Positions 18,740 through 28,570 of a stretch of 64,000 bases of DNA are shown piece after piece. Within the stretch, counting starts at the first letter, position 1, and each line of letters opens with the position of its first letter. The notes under the pieces were generated by a model. It made no database searches and was not told the origin of the DNA. It saw only the letters and a program-made list of their open reading frames with translations. The stretch lies in the NCBI GenBank assembly GCA_016125085.1, contig WGMM01000013.1, positions 62,001-126,000 on the forward strand, in the 5' to 3' direction. The stretch comes from a bacterium (lineage in GTDB: Bacteria > Planctomycetota > Planctomycetia > Isosphaerales > Isosphaeraceae). The position numbers and the translations under genes are program-made.

Positions 18740-19117
18740 TTAAGGGCCTGTATGCAGACGGCGAATTTTGATCTTACTGACACTTCCTTTATCCAACTGG
18801 ATTTCTCCGAAAACCCCGGAAGAGGAACCGGGGAAAAACCATGAACTCGTATCGAACCTTCGTTCGAAAACGAGAAAGTTGTCGCTGTCGTCATTATGGA
18901 AATTCGGGCCGTCCTCAGACCTGAGAATGGCAAGTAGGTCTTCCAGAGACATGCCGAGGAAGATCGATTGCCTGATCCGATTCTCTACGACGGCAGGATC
19001 GACTTTAGGTTTTGATTGAACTCACTGAAATTCCGAACACCCGCCTATCTTTATGCAAGCTGTCATGATGACGGCAACGAATGGAAGTAGCTTCGGTAGA
19101 GAGAGCTCATTTCTCAT
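18740..19117 (-). pseudogene. lipoprotein gene interrupted by one in-frame TGA
   Basis: Reading from the ATG at 19117, 31 codons encode a lipoprotein leader: MRNELS, a hydrophobic stretch and the lipobox-like MTAC with Cys at residue 21. A TGA at 19022-19024 then stops the frame. The same frame continues without interruption for 93 more codons to a second stop at 18740. The continuation is protein-like: FLGMSLEDLLAIL near its start, alternating strands, then GEIQLDKGSVSKIKIRRL. That resembles the small SmpA/OmlA (BamE-like) fold, in which a GMS/GMT helix precedes an antiparallel sheet. The simplest reading is a recent nonsense mutation or a sequencing error; readthrough is less likely. It follows the YfaP-like gene by 57 bases. 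Confidence 0.6.
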
Positions 19118-19174
19118 CGATCGAACTCTCGGCTTTCAGGAAATGAAACGAATTCGAGTGATTCTCCGCCCGGT

Positions 19175-20041
19175 TCAGCGCTTCGTTTCGCTGGCCCTTT
19201 CGATCGAGGTGTCGTCGCCGTCGCGGCTGCCTTTTAAGAACGTTCGTTCCGGCGATTTGTCATCGATCTTCGAAAGCGTTCCCGAAAATGACTCGACCCG
19301 GCCGTCGTGCTTGATGCGCACTTTCCAGGTCGTCTTTCGCACACGGCCGCCCGTTCCGCCGTAATAATGCACCCACCATTTGTATTCGCCTTCGGGGCCG
19401 ATACCTTTTTTCCAGAAGACGTTCTCCGGGCCCTGGCCGTCGACGTCGTCCACGTCCAGTTCGCCTCCTTTTTTGCCGTTGCGGTGTTCCCAGAAAATGT
19501 GGGCTCCGCCGGGTTCGATGACGTGCAGGTCCAGGTCGGCGTCAGTGTCCCAGATCAGGGTGAACTGCGGGTCGCCGATCTTCACCGACACCCCCTGAAC
19601 CGATTCGGAAATGCCTTCGAATTGGGAAGTGCCGAAGCCTTCGACCGCAGCGGCGGGCCGGGCGATTTCGGAACGGTCGAGGGCCACTTCGGCGATCGTC
19701 ATTTTCGGCAGTTGAGGGTTGAGCACAGGCTCCGGCTCGATCCGTTCGAGCCTTGTGACATCGACGGCCGGCGTGTCCAGGGGCTCGTCCAGGCCATTGT
19801 CAACGACCAGAGGCTGACCACCGGCGTTCGCATCGTCGCCGACTTTGAGGAACAGTGAAAGCCCCTGCTTTTTCTCGATTCCATAGCTGAACGCCAGCAG
19901 AAGAATCATCAGCGCGGCGTGCACCAGAAACGAGATGGCCGTCGGCCCGAGCCGGTCTCGCAGGCGGCCCTGGAAAAGTGTGGCCGGCGAATCGGAATCC
20001 GCATCGCTGTCGTCGGTTTCTGGGCCGATCGCGTCTGCCAT
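19175..20041 (-). CDS. membrane-anchored protein with YfaP/DUF2135-like domain
   Basis: A 288-residue protein with a cytoplasmic acidic N-terminus, one membrane segment at about residues 35-55 (FLVHAALMILLLAFSYGI, TonB-like in layout) and a Pro/Glu-rich linker. The C-terminal domain at about residues 150-250 carries DTDADLDLHVIEPGG, then EHRNGKKGGELDVDD and a WWVHYYGG segment. That domain matches the YfaP-type fold found in exported proteins of unknown role. It diverges from larB and lies just upstream of the broken lipoprotein gene. Confidence 0.72.
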   Translation of the reverse strand: MADAIGPETDDSDADSDSPATLFQGRLRDRLGPTAISFLVHAALMILLLAFSYGIEKKQGLSLFLKVGDDANAGGQPLVVDNGLDEPLDTPAVDVTRLERIEPEPVLNPQLPKMTIAEVALDRSEIARPAAAVEGFGTSQFEGISESVQGVSVKIGDPQFTLIWDTDADLDLHVIEPGGAHIFWEHRNGKKGGELDVDDVDGQGPENVFWKKGIGPEGEYKWWVHYYGGTGGRVRKTTWKVRIKHDGRVESFSGTLSKIDDKSPERTFLKGSRDGDDTSIERASETKR

Positions 20042-20241
20042 GTGTGGAACTCATCTCGTCAAATCATGAACCCCTATGTTAGGATACGCCGGGTCGACTC
20101 GCGGCGTCCATGACCGATCGGGATTCCGGTGTTTCTGGCTGGGCAAACCGGTGCCGTTCCGAAGCTGGCGAGCGATCCCGCCGTTTTCCCCGGCTGAAAA
20201 TGTCCGGCCTTCGAAGATTCCTGTGGTGAAGAGGTCCGACA

Positions 20242-21096
20242 GTGCTGGATCAAGCCAAACTCCTTGAGCTGCTCACCGAAGTCCGAAATGGTCAGGTCGC
20301 TCCTTCCGAGGCCGTCAGCCGCATTCGCTGGTCGCCTTTCGAAAATCTCGAAGGTGTCGCCAGTATCGATCATCACCGGCGGCTTCGCTGCGGATACCCC
20401 GAGGTCGTTTTCGGCCAGGGCAAGACGGCCGATCAGATCCTTTCGATCTTGGAAGTACAGATTCAGCACGGCGACGCCAGTCTCGTGACGCGGGTCTCGC
20501 CAGAGGTAGGTCAGGTTCTGGCGAATCATTTCCCGCGAGGGCAGTATAACGTTCTGGGCCGCACGTTCCGGATTCCGCCCGTTGAGGATCCGGGCCCGAA
20601 GCTGGGCCGGGTCGTCGTGGTGACGGCTGGGACGAGCGACCTGCCCGTGGCTGAAGAAGCTCGCGTGACGGCCGAATCGTGGAATTGCGATGTCCAGCTG
20701 ATCAGCGACGTCGGTGTCGCCGGAATTCACCGCCTGCTCAGTCGCCTGCACCGCTTCGAAAATGCCGATGCGATCGTGGCGGTCGCGGGCATGGAAGGTG
20801 CACTTCCGAGCGTGCTCGGTGGCCTGACGGATTGTCCCGTGATCGCAGTGCCGACCACTATCGGATACGGGGCACACCTTCATGGCCTGGCACCTCTCCT
20901 GACCATGCTCAATAGTTGTGCGTCGAACGTCGTCGTCGTGAACATCGACAGCGGCTTCAACGGCGGGCACGTGGCAGGGCTGATCGCTCGCCGTGCGGGG
21001 TTGGCCAGGCAACATGGCGAAACGGCGAAGAGCTCGCCGAAACAACCAGCGGAAGGTGTGATGGATACCGAAGTCTTCGAGGGCTTCGGCCCTTAA
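20242..21096 (+). CDS. larB: LarB, nickel-pincer nucleotide cofactor biosynthesis
   Basis: A 284-residue protein matching LarB. This enzyme carboxylates and hydrolyses nicotinic acid adenine dinucleotide to pyridinium-3,5-biscarboxylic acid mononucleotide, the first step in making the nickel-pincer cofactor of lactate racemase. The C-terminal AIRC-like domain shows VVTAGTSDLPVAEEA, ISDVGVAGIHR, VAVAGMEGALPSVLGGL and VPTTIGYGA. The start is a GTG with GAGG seven bases upstream. LarC and LarE are not in the window, so this copy is separated from its partners. It is followed 61 bases later by nnrD, suggesting co-transcription. Confidence 0.9.
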   Translation: MLDQAKLLELLTEVRNGQVAPSEAVSRIRWSPFENLEGVASIDHHRRLRCGYPEVVFGQGKTADQILSILEVQIQHGDASLVTRVSPEVGQVLANHFPRGQYNVLGRTFRIPPVEDPGPKLGRVVVVTAGTSDLPVAEEARVTAESWNCDVQLISDVGVAGIHRLLSRLHRFENADAIVAVAGMEGALPSVLGGLTDCPVIAVPTTIGYGAHLHGLAPLLTMLNSCASNVVVVNIDSGFNGGHVAGLIARRAGLARQHGETAKSSPKQPAEGVMDTEVFEGFGP

Positions 21097-21157
21097 CCGA
21101 TACAGGAAAAGTCTCCGGGCAGTTTTCAGGAAACGGACACGACAGGAAGTTCGCAAT

Positions 21158-22054
21158 ATGCAGAAGATCAACGCCATTCCGCCGCTTCGTGCTCGAAACG
21201 CGGATTCTCACAAGGGTACTTACGGCCATGTTCTCGTCGTCGCGGGCAGCCGCGGCATGGCCGGTGCCGCTGCCCTCGCCGGGCTTGCGGCCTTGCGCAG
21301 CGGTGCTGGGCTGGTGCGAGTCGCATCGCCGCACGAGGTCCAGCCGACCGTCGCCGGTTTCGATCCTTCGTTCATGACCTGGCCCCTGCCCCAGACCAGT
21401 TCCGGAGCCGTCGACGGATCAGCGGCGTGGTATGAGCTTCTCCCCTTGACGCATGACGCAACCGTCATCGCCGCCGGCCCGGGCCTGGGCCGGTCGAAGG
21501 GCGTTCACGACCTGATCTGCGAACTGCTGCGACATACGAACAAGCCGCTGGTGCTGGACGCCGACGCACTGAATACTTTCGCCCCGCTGAAGTCCTGCGG
21601 CAACGCGCTGAAAACTCACCATTCCACGATCGTCGCGACTCCCCATCCGGGTGAAGCTGCTCGTCTGCTGGGTGTTACGACAGCCGAAATTCAGCGTGAC
21701 CGTATCGGGTCCGCCGTGGCGATCCGGGCACACATGCCGGCCGATTCGGTTGTCGTGCTGAAAGGCCATGAGACGGTCGTGACCGATGGAACGCATCTTT
21801 ACGTCAACACTTCGGGCAACCCCGGCATGGCCACCGGTGGCTGCGGCGACGTGCTGACCGGCGTCGTTTCCGCATTCCTGGCACAAGGTTACGCACCGAT
21901 GGACGCCTGTGTCCTGGCGACGTATGTGCACGGCCTGGCTGGTGATATGGCCAGGGACGACAGCGGCCTTACGGGCATGATCGCCAGCGATATCGTCGAT
22001 TCGCTGGGCGATGTCTTCCGTAATCTCGATCCAATGCCCGGTTGTGACGACTGA
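21158..22054 (+). CDS. nnrD: ADP-dependent NAD(P)H-hydrate dehydratase
   Basis: A 298-residue ribokinase-fold protein equivalent to the C-terminal domain of YjeF. It repairs S-NAD(P)H hydrate to NAD(P)H using ADP. Diagnostic segments are KGTYGHVLVVAGSRGMAGAA at the N-terminus, AAGPGLG in the middle, LDADALN, and the nucleotide/catalytic GGCGDVLTG near residue 230, where the Asp is the general base. The epimerase domain (NnrE) is absent from this protein and from the window. It probably forms a transcript with larB. Confidence 0.92.
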   Translation: MQKINAIPPLRARNADSHKGTYGHVLVVAGSRGMAGAAALAGLAALRSGAGLVRVASPHEVQPTVAGFDPSFMTWPLPQTSSGAVDGSAAWYELLPLTHDATVIAAGPGLGRSKGVHDLICELLRHTNKPLVLDADALNTFAPLKSCGNALKTHHSTIVATPHPGEAARLLGVTTAEIQRDRIGSAVAIRAHMPADSVVVLKGHETVVTDGTHLYVNTSGNPGMATGGCGDVLTGVVSAFLAQGYAPMDACVLATYVHGLAGDMARDDSGLTGMIASDIVDSLGDVFRNLDPMPGCDD

Positions 22055-22175
22055 GCCCGCTTTGCCGCCGCGAATCGTGAATTCATGGTGGACAAAACGG
22101 GCCGGGCATCTATGATGAAAGTAGAGAGCGATCGACGCCCGTGAAGATCGTTCTGACCGACGTCGGAGGTTCCTG

Positions 22176-22727
22176 ATGTCCACGCCCGATCGAAGTGCCC
22201 AACCGCCCTGGACATACAGCATGGAGGTCACTCCCGCCGGGCAGTCGCAGGCCGCTGCCCAGTTGCCCGCAGGCCCGGTGCCGGCCGATCCGGCTGCACT
22301 GTTTCAGCTGATGCTGCAGATGCAGTCCAATACGAATGAAATGCTGAGGCAACTGGTCGATCAGAATCGCACGCTCCTGGAGTTGACCCGGGAGACGGTT
22401 CAGGTATCTCGTGATCAGCGGGCCAGGCAGATGCAGGAGCTGGAACGCTGGCAGACCAGCCACCAGGCGGTGTTGTTCGAGACTCGAGGCGTGCTCAAGA
22501 CGCTCGAGCAAGTGCACGGTCAAATTATGGAGCAGCTCGTGACCTTCGTTCATGAAAACGAATCCGAGCTGATGGAAGGCGAATTCACCCTGGCCGATTT
22601 CACCGACCGGTTCGGCCCGCGTCTGGGGCATCTGAATACGATCCTTTCCGTGCTCCGGCCGCTTGCGGCACTGGCCCAGCACGCCCAGTCGGAAGCACGC
22701 AACAAACCTCGCGAAGAAACACAGTAA
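22176..22727 (+). CDS. coiled-coil hypothetical protein
   Basis: A 183-residue soluble protein. A Pro/Ala-rich N-terminus of about 45 residues precedes a long helical segment (about residues 45-125) rich in Gln, Leu and Glu with heptad-like spacing. A short acidic region containing ELMEGEFTLADFTDRFG follows. No membrane segment, signal peptide or catalytic motif is visible. The function is unknown; oligomerisation or scaffold roles fit the composition. Two hairpins follow its stop codon. Confidence 0.62.
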   Translation: MSTPDRSAQPPWTYSMEVTPAGQSQAAAQLPAGPVPADPAALFQLMLQMQSNTNEMLRQLVDQNRTLLELTRETVQVSRDQRARQMQELERWQTSHQAVLFETRGVLKTLEQVHGQIMEQLVTFVHENESELMEGEFTLADFTDRFGPRLGHLNTILSVLRPLAALAQHAQSEARNKPREETQ

Positions 22728-22780
22728 ATCCGCGATTGACCGGGTGCGATTCCGGACATCGCTCGTACCTTCCATTCCTC

Positions 22781-22844
22781 TTGACCCGGCGATTTCTTCC
22801 GAGATTCGCCGGGTCAATTCATTCGCGGGGATGACGAATCCCCG
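22781..22844 (+). terminator. pair of hairpins after the coiled-coil gene
   Basis: First stem: TTGACCCGGCGA at 22781-22792 with TCGCCGGGTCAA at 22806-22817, twelve perfect pairs and a 13-base loop. Second stem: CGGGGAT at 22826-22832 with ATCCCCG at 22838-22844. No T-run follows either stem. They separate the coiled-coil gene from the HAD gene. Confidence 0.55.
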
Positions 22845-22951
22845 ATGTTGTCGCATGATAACTACAGGGGCGAAGCCTCTTGAGGGCTTTCGACGAGTTC
22901 GGACACGACCGCTGCGGATTCGAAACCACAAGTGAAGCCGGGATCGGAAAC

Positions 22952-23650
22952 ATGCGCTTCGAAAAGATTCAGGCCGTCGCCTTCGATGCCGTGGGAACGC
23001 TGATCGAGCCATGGCCACCGGTAGCCCAGGCCTATCGAATGGCAGCGGCGGAACAGGGTGTGGATTTACCGGACGATATCATTCGCCAGCGTTTCGGCAA
23101 AGCTTTTTCGCATGACGAAACATCAGGCGGGCACCGGACGAACGAAGCCCTCGAACGTGTACGCTGGCGTAGAATCGTTGGCGAGTGTTTGCCGGAACTG
23201 ACTAAATCACAAGCGGATACGGCTTTCGATCGGTTGTGGAATCATTTCGCTGACTCTGCCAACTGGCGGCTTTTCGAAGATGCCGCGCATGTCGTCACCC
23301 GGCTTTCGAATGAGGGGCTCGTGCTCTGTGTCGCTTCCAATTTCGACAGCCGCCTCAGGCAGGTCTGGGCCGGGCTCACTGCACCCGAATTTCCTCTGAA
23401 GTCGCTCGTCATATCGTCTGAAGTCGGTGCTCGGAAACCTGGCATGGAGTTTTACGAAGCCGTGTTGTCCGGTCTCGGGCATTCGGCCTCCTCGACTCTG
23501 TTCGTCGGCGACGACCTGGTGAACGACTTCCGCGTGCCGCTTGAATTGGGCTTCGAAGCCGTCCTGATCGATCGCCGTGGCCGCTACGGAGAAAGCCGTG
23601 GCGTTTCGAAATTGACCGACTTGCTCACGATGTTCGATCGAGCCCTTTGA
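22952..23650 (+). CDS. HAD-superfamily hydrolase (HDHD3/HAD-IA type)
   Basis: A 232-residue protein from the ATG at 22952, which starts four residues before the conserved core; the open frame extends upstream but is not protein-like. Motif I is FDAVGTLIEP with the nucleophile Asp12; the second acid of the usual DxD is Val, as in many HDHD3-like members. Motif II is VASNFDSRL, the motif III lysine lies in ARKPGMEFYEAVL, and motif IV is FVGDDLVNDF. Expected to be a cytoplasmic phosphatase of unknown substrate. Confidence 0.85.
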   Translation: MRFEKIQAVAFDAVGTLIEPWPPVAQAYRMAAAEQGVDLPDDIIRQRFGKAFSHDETSGGHRTNEALERVRWRRIVGECLPELTKSQADTAFDRLWNHFADSANWRLFEDAAHVVTRLSNEGLVLCVASNFDSRLRQVWAGLTAPEFPLKSLVISSEVGARKPGMEFYEAVLSGLGHSASSTLFVGDDLVNDFRVPLELGFEAVLIDRRGRYGESRGVSKLTDLLTMFDRAL

Positions 23651-23829
23651 GCGCTGTTCGAAAAGGCCCGACAACCGCTCCGCATCCTAACTCGCTCCTG
23701 AATTTGCCTCGACTCTTGATCAGTGGTACCCCGACGTGTTCTATTGAGGGAGTCTGGCGTTCAGGGCATGGCGAAAGAGGCTTCGTCGCGGCTTGAAATC
23801 TGCTATCGCTGCAATAGAATTCGCGAACG

Positions 23830-26040
23830 ATGAATCACGAATCGACGGAAGACCCGCTCGTAATCCTCAAAAGAATCTTCGGTTACGACGCATTCCGGCC
23901 CTTCCAGCGGGAAATTGTCGAAGCGGCACTGGCCAGCCGCGATACGGTCGCGGTACTTCCTACGGGAGCTGGCAAAAGCCTGTGTTATCAGCTTCCGGCG
24001 GTTATGCGTTCCGGGCTCACGATCGTCGTTTCTCCCTTGATCGCACTGATGAAAGATCAGGTCGACCAGATGGTCGCCGCCGGCGTCGCCGCGGGTCTTC
24101 TCAATTCTTCCCAGAACGCCGAAGACGCGCGAGAAACGATACGTGCACTGGATTCCGGCCGGCTCGATTTGCTCTACGTCGCCCCCGAGAGGCTCATGAC
24201 CGATGACTTTCTCTCTCGACTGGGGCGCTGGAACGTCGCAGCCCTGGTGGTCGACGAAGCCCACTGCATCAGCGAATGGGGCCATGACTTCCGGCCCGAA
24301 TATCGTATGCTCGGAACGCTGCGCGACTCATTACCGGCCGCCCCGATTCTGGCCCTGACGGCGACCGCCACGCCACGAGTGCGGCAGGATATCGCCTCGC
24401 AGCTTCGAATGCGTGAGCCAGCGATATTCGTCTCCAGCTTCAACCGGGCGAACCTCAGCTATCGTGTCGTGCCGAAAAGCGACAGCCTGCGGCAGGTGAG
24501 CGAATTCGCCGCCGCTCGGCCGGACGAATCGGGCATCGTCTACTGTCTCTCACGCAAGAATGCGGAGTCGATGGCCTATGAGCTGAAATCATCGGGTGTT
24601 GAGGCTCTTGCCTATCACGCGGGGATGGATCATGAAACGCGCACGGCGAATCAGGAAGCCTTCATTCGCGACAAAGTTCGAGTGATTTGCGCTACGATCG
24701 CTTTCGGCATGGGAATCAACAAGCCGGACGTGCGCTTCGTCGTACATGCCGATCTGCCGAAGAACGTGGAAGGCTATTATCAGCAGACAGGCCGGGCCGG
24801 GCGCGACGGTCTGCCTTCGGAATGTCTGCTGCTATTCTCGCGCGGCGATGCCGTGATGCTCAGCAGGATGATCGATCAGTCGGACGACGAGCAGGCCCAG
24901 GCCATCGCTCGTGCCCAGCTCGACCGGATGCTGGCCTTCGCCGAGTCGGCCGAATGCCGCCGTGCCGACCTGCTGCGACATTTCGGCGAGGAATGGACCG
25001 GCGGCAACTGCGGCAATTGCGACAACTGTCTGGAGCCCCGAGAAACCTGGGATGCCACGCTCGAAGCCCAGAAGCTGCTCAGCTGCATCTACCGCATCGT
25101 GCAGAAAAGCGGCTTCTCCGTCGGCTGGAAGCACGTCGCCGAGGTGCTCGTCGGTGCGCGGACCGAGAAAATCCAGCGATGGGGGCACGATCAGCTATCG
25201 ACTTACGGTATCGGCAAGGACCGCACAAGGCAGGAATGGGGCGACCTGGGCAGGCAATTGGCGCGGAAAGGCCTCGTGGCCATGAGCGAAGGCAAATTCG
25301 CGACCGCTTCGCTGACGCAACTAGGGCTGGACACTTTGAAAAACCGCCAGCAAGTGTTATTGAGCCGGGGCTGGCCGGGCGAGAATGTCGCCTCCGTCGG
25401 ATCGCAAAAACGCGCGAAAGTCGAGAAAGAAGCGTGCGACGAAGGTCTGTTCGAAGTTCTGAGGGCGTGGCGGCGCGACCTTGCCGATCAGCGTGACGTG
25501 CCGGCCTACGTGATCTGCGGCGATGCGACCCTGCGGCATATCGCCAGGACTTATCCTTTGGATTTGCAAAGCCTTGCGTCCGTGCCCGGGATCGGGGAAC
25601 GGAAACGTGCTGACTTTGGCGAAGAGATTGTCGGGATCGTCGAGGATTGGCTCACGGAACATCCGCAGATGTTTTTCGATACCGGCGAAATGCCGACGCG
25701 CATTCCGGAAAGGTCAAAAAAATCAGGTGCGTCGGTCAAAGAAACGATCGATCTTATCCTCGAGGGAATACCGATCGAAACTATCGCCCAACAAAGGGGG
25801 CTGCATCCCACGACGATTTACAGTCATCTCGCGAAAGCGATCGAAACCACGGAAGCCGGAAAATCGATGCGGTTATCCGATTGGTTCGATTCCGTCGAAG
25901 CCGCGAAGATTCAGGCTGCTTTCGAAGAAACGGGCTGGATCACTCTCACACCGGCATTCACCTGGCTGGAGGGCACAGTGGAATACAACCGGCTGAAGAT
26001 TTATCGTGCATTCTGCCGGCGCGACGGCATCGCTCACTGA
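23830..26040 (+). CDS. recQ: ATP-dependent DNA helicase RecQ
   Basis: A 736-residue 3'-5' helicase. Motif 0 FRPFQREIV, Walker A LPTGAGKS at residues 43-50, Walker B VDEAHCISEWGHDFRPEY near 141-158, motif III LTATATPRV, and motifs V-VI ATIAFGMGINKPDVRFV and QQTGRAGRDG are all present. The RQC zinc site is CRRADLL...CGNCDNC. A winged-helix, an HRDC-like domain and an extra C-terminal helix-turn-helix (near GIPIETIAQQRGL) follow, the extended architecture seen in some environmental bacteria. It acts in recombination repair and fork restart. Confidence 0.95.
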   Translation: MNHESTEDPLVILKRIFGYDAFRPFQREIVEAALASRDTVAVLPTGAGKSLCYQLPAVMRSGLTIVVSPLIALMKDQVDQMVAAGVAAGLLNSSQNAEDARETIRALDSGRLDLLYVAPERLMTDDFLSRLGRWNVAALVVDEAHCISEWGHDFRPEYRMLGTLRDSLPAAPILALTATATPRVRQDIASQLRMREPAIFVSSFNRANLSYRVVPKSDSLRQVSEFAAARPDESGIVYCLSRKNAESMAYELKSSGVEALAYHAGMDHETRTANQEAFIRDKVRVICATIAFGMGINKPDVRFVVHADLPKNVEGYYQQTGRAGRDGLPSECLLLFSRGDAVMLSRMIDQSDDEQAQAIARAQLDRMLAFAESAECRRADLLRHFGEEWTGGNCGNCDNCLEPRETWDATLEAQKLLSCIYRIVQKSGFSVGWKHVAEVLVGARTEKIQRWGHDQLSTYGIGKDRTRQEWGDLGRQLARKGLVAMSEGKFATASLTQLGLDTLKNRQQVLLSRGWPGENVASVGSQKRAKVEKEACDEGLFEVLRAWRRDLADQRDVPAYVICGDATLRHIARTYPLDLQSLASVPGIGERKRADFGEEIVGIVEDWLTEHPQMFFDTGEMPTRIPERSKKSGASVKETIDLILEGIPIETIAQQRGLHPTTIYSHLAKAIETTEAGKSMRLSDWFDSVEAAKIQAAFEETGWITLTPAFTWLEGTVEYNRLKIYRAFCRRDGIAH

Positions 26041-26315
26041 TGCGACGGGTCTTGATCATTCGCGTCGAATGCGGAAGGCATGACCTGCGAATCGAATTCA
26101 CTTGCCCGAATCTACCGACGATCATTTCGCCGTTCGCAGAAATCAAGGGTGCAGCCGTTGCATCCATATTAACTCACCTAGCCTTGCCATGATCGGAAGA
26201 TCTTGGTACAAACCGAACGATCGTAGAACGCTCACTGCGGAACTCGAGTCCGGAATGCCGATACGAAAATGGGGCATCAGGAGATGCTCGGCAGGAATTT
26301 CACGGAGGAATGCTG

Positions 26316-27422
26316 ATGGCATCGACCACGCTCGAACAGATCGCATCCATCGTCAACGGTCGAATCGTCGGCAACGGTACGGTTTCGATCGCTGATGCAC
26401 GTCCGGTCGAGATTGCCGGGCCCGGCGACATTACGTTCATCGCGGACGATCGTGTCGCTCGTGCGCTTCGTGCCTGTCCGGCTTCGGCGGCTCTGGTCGG
26501 TCCTCATTTCCGCACCAGGGCACAAGTGATCGCACCGGATCTGCCGCTGGTCGAAGTCGAAGATCCGCTCGATGCCTTCGTGAAAGTCCGGACTCACCTC
26601 CGCGGCGGAGAGCCGCCCCGCTGGGTCGGCATCCATCCCAAGGCCTATATCGCCGCCACCGCCAAGATCGGCCGTAACGTGGCCATTCACCCGTTCGCTT
26701 ATGTCGGCGAATATGCCGAAATCGGCGACGGCTCGACTCTCTTCCCGGGGGCGGTCGTTCAGTCGCACTGCGTCGTCGGTAAGGACTGCGTATTGCATGC
26801 GAACGTCGTTCTCTATGACGAAACCAGCCTCGGCGATCGTGTCGAAGTCCATTCCGGAACGGTGATCGGCAGCGACGGTTTCGGCTATCGCCTGAAGGAA
26901 GGCCGGCACGTCAAGATCCCCCAGACCGGAACGGTGGAAATCGCCGACGATGTCGAAATTGGGGCGAACTGCACGATCGACCGCGGCACGTTCGAGGCGA
27001 CGACGATCGGCGAAGGCTCGAAGATCGATAATCTCGTCATGATCGGCCACAACAACCAGATTGGCCAGCACAACATGATCTGCGGCCAGGTCGGTCTGGC
27101 GGGCAGTTGCAAGACGGGCGATTACGTCGTCCTTGCCGGTCAGGTCGGCGTCAAGGATCACACCGAGATTGGTGATAAGGTCATTATCGGTGCTCAGGCC
27201 GGCGTGCACCGGAATGTGCCCAGCGGTCAGCAATTGCTGGGTTCGCCCGCGATGCCGATTCGCGAACAGCGGCGTATTTTCCAGATGATCGCACGCTTGC
27301 CGGAAATGCACCAGCAGGTGCGTGAACTGGTCGCCGCCATGGAGCGGATCAAGATTCTGGCTGCCCAGGCTGGCGTTTCGCTGGCCCCGATGGAGTCGAA
27401 CACGCTTGAGGAAACGTCCTGA
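26316..27422 (+). CDS. lpxD: LpxD, UDP-3-O-acyl-glucosamine N-acyltransferase
   Basis: A 368-residue enzyme adding the N-linked acyl chain in lipid A synthesis, using acyl-ACP. An N-terminal uridine-binding domain ([20 protein letters not shown] to about residue 95) precedes a left-handed beta-helix of hexapeptide repeats ([14 protein letters not shown] onward). The catalytic His lies in [12 protein letters not shown], and a C-terminal helical bundle closes the protein. The ATG at 26316 is preferred to that at 26310 because GGAGG lies seven bases before it. lpxI follows after 70 bases. Confidence 0.93.
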   Translation: MASTTLEQIASIVNGRIVGNGTVSIADARPVEIAGPGDITFIADDRVARALRACPASAALVGPHFRTRAQVIAPDLPLVEVEDPLDAFVKVRTHLRGGEPPRWVGIHPKAYIAATAKIGRNVAIHPFAYVGEYAEIGDGSTLFPGAVVQSHCVVGKDCVLHANVVLYDETSLGDRVEVHSGTVIGSDGFGYRLKEGRHVKIPQTGTVEIADDVEIGANCTIDRGTFEATTIGEGSKIDNLVMIGHNNQIGQHNMICGQVGLAGSCKTGDYVVLAGQVGVKDHTEIGDKVIIGAQAGVHRNVPSGQQLLGSPAMPIREQRRIFQMIARLPEMHQQVRELVAAMERIKILAAQAGVSLAPMESNTLEETS

Positions 27423-27492
27423 CCGATCAGCGACGGTTCGGTCTCGATCGGTAACGGACCCGCTCGATTCACCTGATATCGAAGCTGATGCC

Positions 27493-28467
27493 ATGACGGA
27501 ATCTCAAGAAAACGACTCAATTGCCGCCCGCCATTACGAGCGACCTTCCACACGGTTCCGGACGCGGCTCGAGCCACCCCCGCCAGGATCCAAAGTCGGT
27601 CTTCTGGCTGGAAGCGGCCGATTCCCGATCCTGTTCGCCGAAGGTGCGCTCCGGCAGGGGTATGAAGTTCATTGCGTGGGCATTCGTTACGAAGCCCCGG
27701 AAGAATTGAAGTCGATCTGTTCCGATTTTCGCTGGCGGGGTGTCACTAAGCTCAGTGGCATGATGCGCGACTTCGAACGGATGGGAATCCGCAATGTCGT
27801 CATGGCCGGCAAGATCACGAAAAGCGTGATGCATACGCCGCTTCGGGTGGTCCGGCTGATGCCTGATCTGGCCATGTTCGAACTCTGGTACAGAATCTGC
27901 CGGGCCGACAAGCGGGACGACACGATTCTGTTGGGCGTCATCGAAATGTTCGCACGCCGTGGCCTGCATTTCGCCTCGGCCCTGGACTATTGCCCGGAGT
28001 TGCTCGTGAAAGAAGGCATCCTTACCAAAAAGTCGCCGTCCAAGGCGCAATGGGACGACATCGATTTCGGCTGGACCCTGGCCAAGCACATGGGTGGCCT
28101 GGACGTCGGCCAGTCCGTTGCCGTCAAGGAACGCTCGGCCCTGGCAGTGGAAGCGATCGAAGGCACCGACCGCTGCGTCGAACGTGCCGGCCAGCTTTGC
28201 CCCGCCGGGGGCTGGACACTCGTGAAAGTGGCCAAGCCGGATCAGGATATGCGCTTCGACGTGCCCACCGTCGGCCTGCGTACGATCGAAAACCTGCACA
28301 AAGCCCGTGCGAAGGTGCTTGCCGTCGAAGCTGATCGCACGATTTTCGTCGATCAGGACAAGGTCATCGATCTGGCGAATCGTTACGGCATCATCATCGT
28401 TTCGCTCAGGCGGGCTGAGGAACCGGCCCGGCCCGCTTTCGAAGGCGGGTTGAAGCTGCACGCCTGA
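27493..28467 (+). CDS. lpxI: LpxI, UDP-2,3-diacylglucosamine pyrophosphatase
   Basis: A 324-residue protein of the DUF1009 family that cleaves UDP-2,3-diacylglucosamine to lipid X and UMP, replacing LpxH. The N-terminal KVGLLAGSGRFPILFAEGA, the internal GIRNVVMAGKITKS and the C-terminal NLHKARAKVLAVEADRTIFVDQ region are family hallmarks. The ATG at 27493 is used because the upstream open frame overlaps lpxD and has no protein character. It pairs with lpxD, so the organism should make at least a lipid A precursor. Confidence 0.9.
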   Translation: MTESQENDSIAARHYERPSTRFRTRLEPPPPGSKVGLLAGSGRFPILFAEGALRQGYEVHCVGIRYEAPEELKSICSDFRWRGVTKLSGMMRDFERMGIRNVVMAGKITKSVMHTPLRVVRLMPDLAMFELWYRICRADKRDDTILLGVIEMFARRGLHFASALDYCPELLVKEGILTKKSPSKAQWDDIDFGWTLAKHMGGLDVGQSVAVKERSALAVEAIEGTDRCVERAGQLCPAGGWTLVKVAKPDQDMRFDVPTVGLRTIENLHKARAKVLAVEADRTIFVDQDKVIDLANRYGIIIVSLRRAEEPARPAFEGGLKLHA

Positions 28468-28510
28468 TAACTGGCGAAACCTTCGAATTATGTAATCGAT
28501 CGAACACGAC

Positions 28511-28540
28511 CGGGAATCCTGATTCCGATCAGGATTCCCG
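28511..28540. terminator. bidirectional terminator hairpin
   Basis: CGGGAATCCTGAT at 28511-28523 and its exact complement at 28528-28540 enclose the tetraloop TCCG, giving 13 perfect pairs. It sits between the convergent lpxI and dimethylformamidase-like genes and can serve both. Confidence 0.7.
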
Positions 28541-28570
28541 ACGGGATTTCGCCGTTCGCGTTCATTCAGT

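Noticed and set aside
18490-18933. 147-codon minus-strand open frame
   Set aside because: Overlaps the broken lipoprotein gene in another frame and shows no protein-like pattern.
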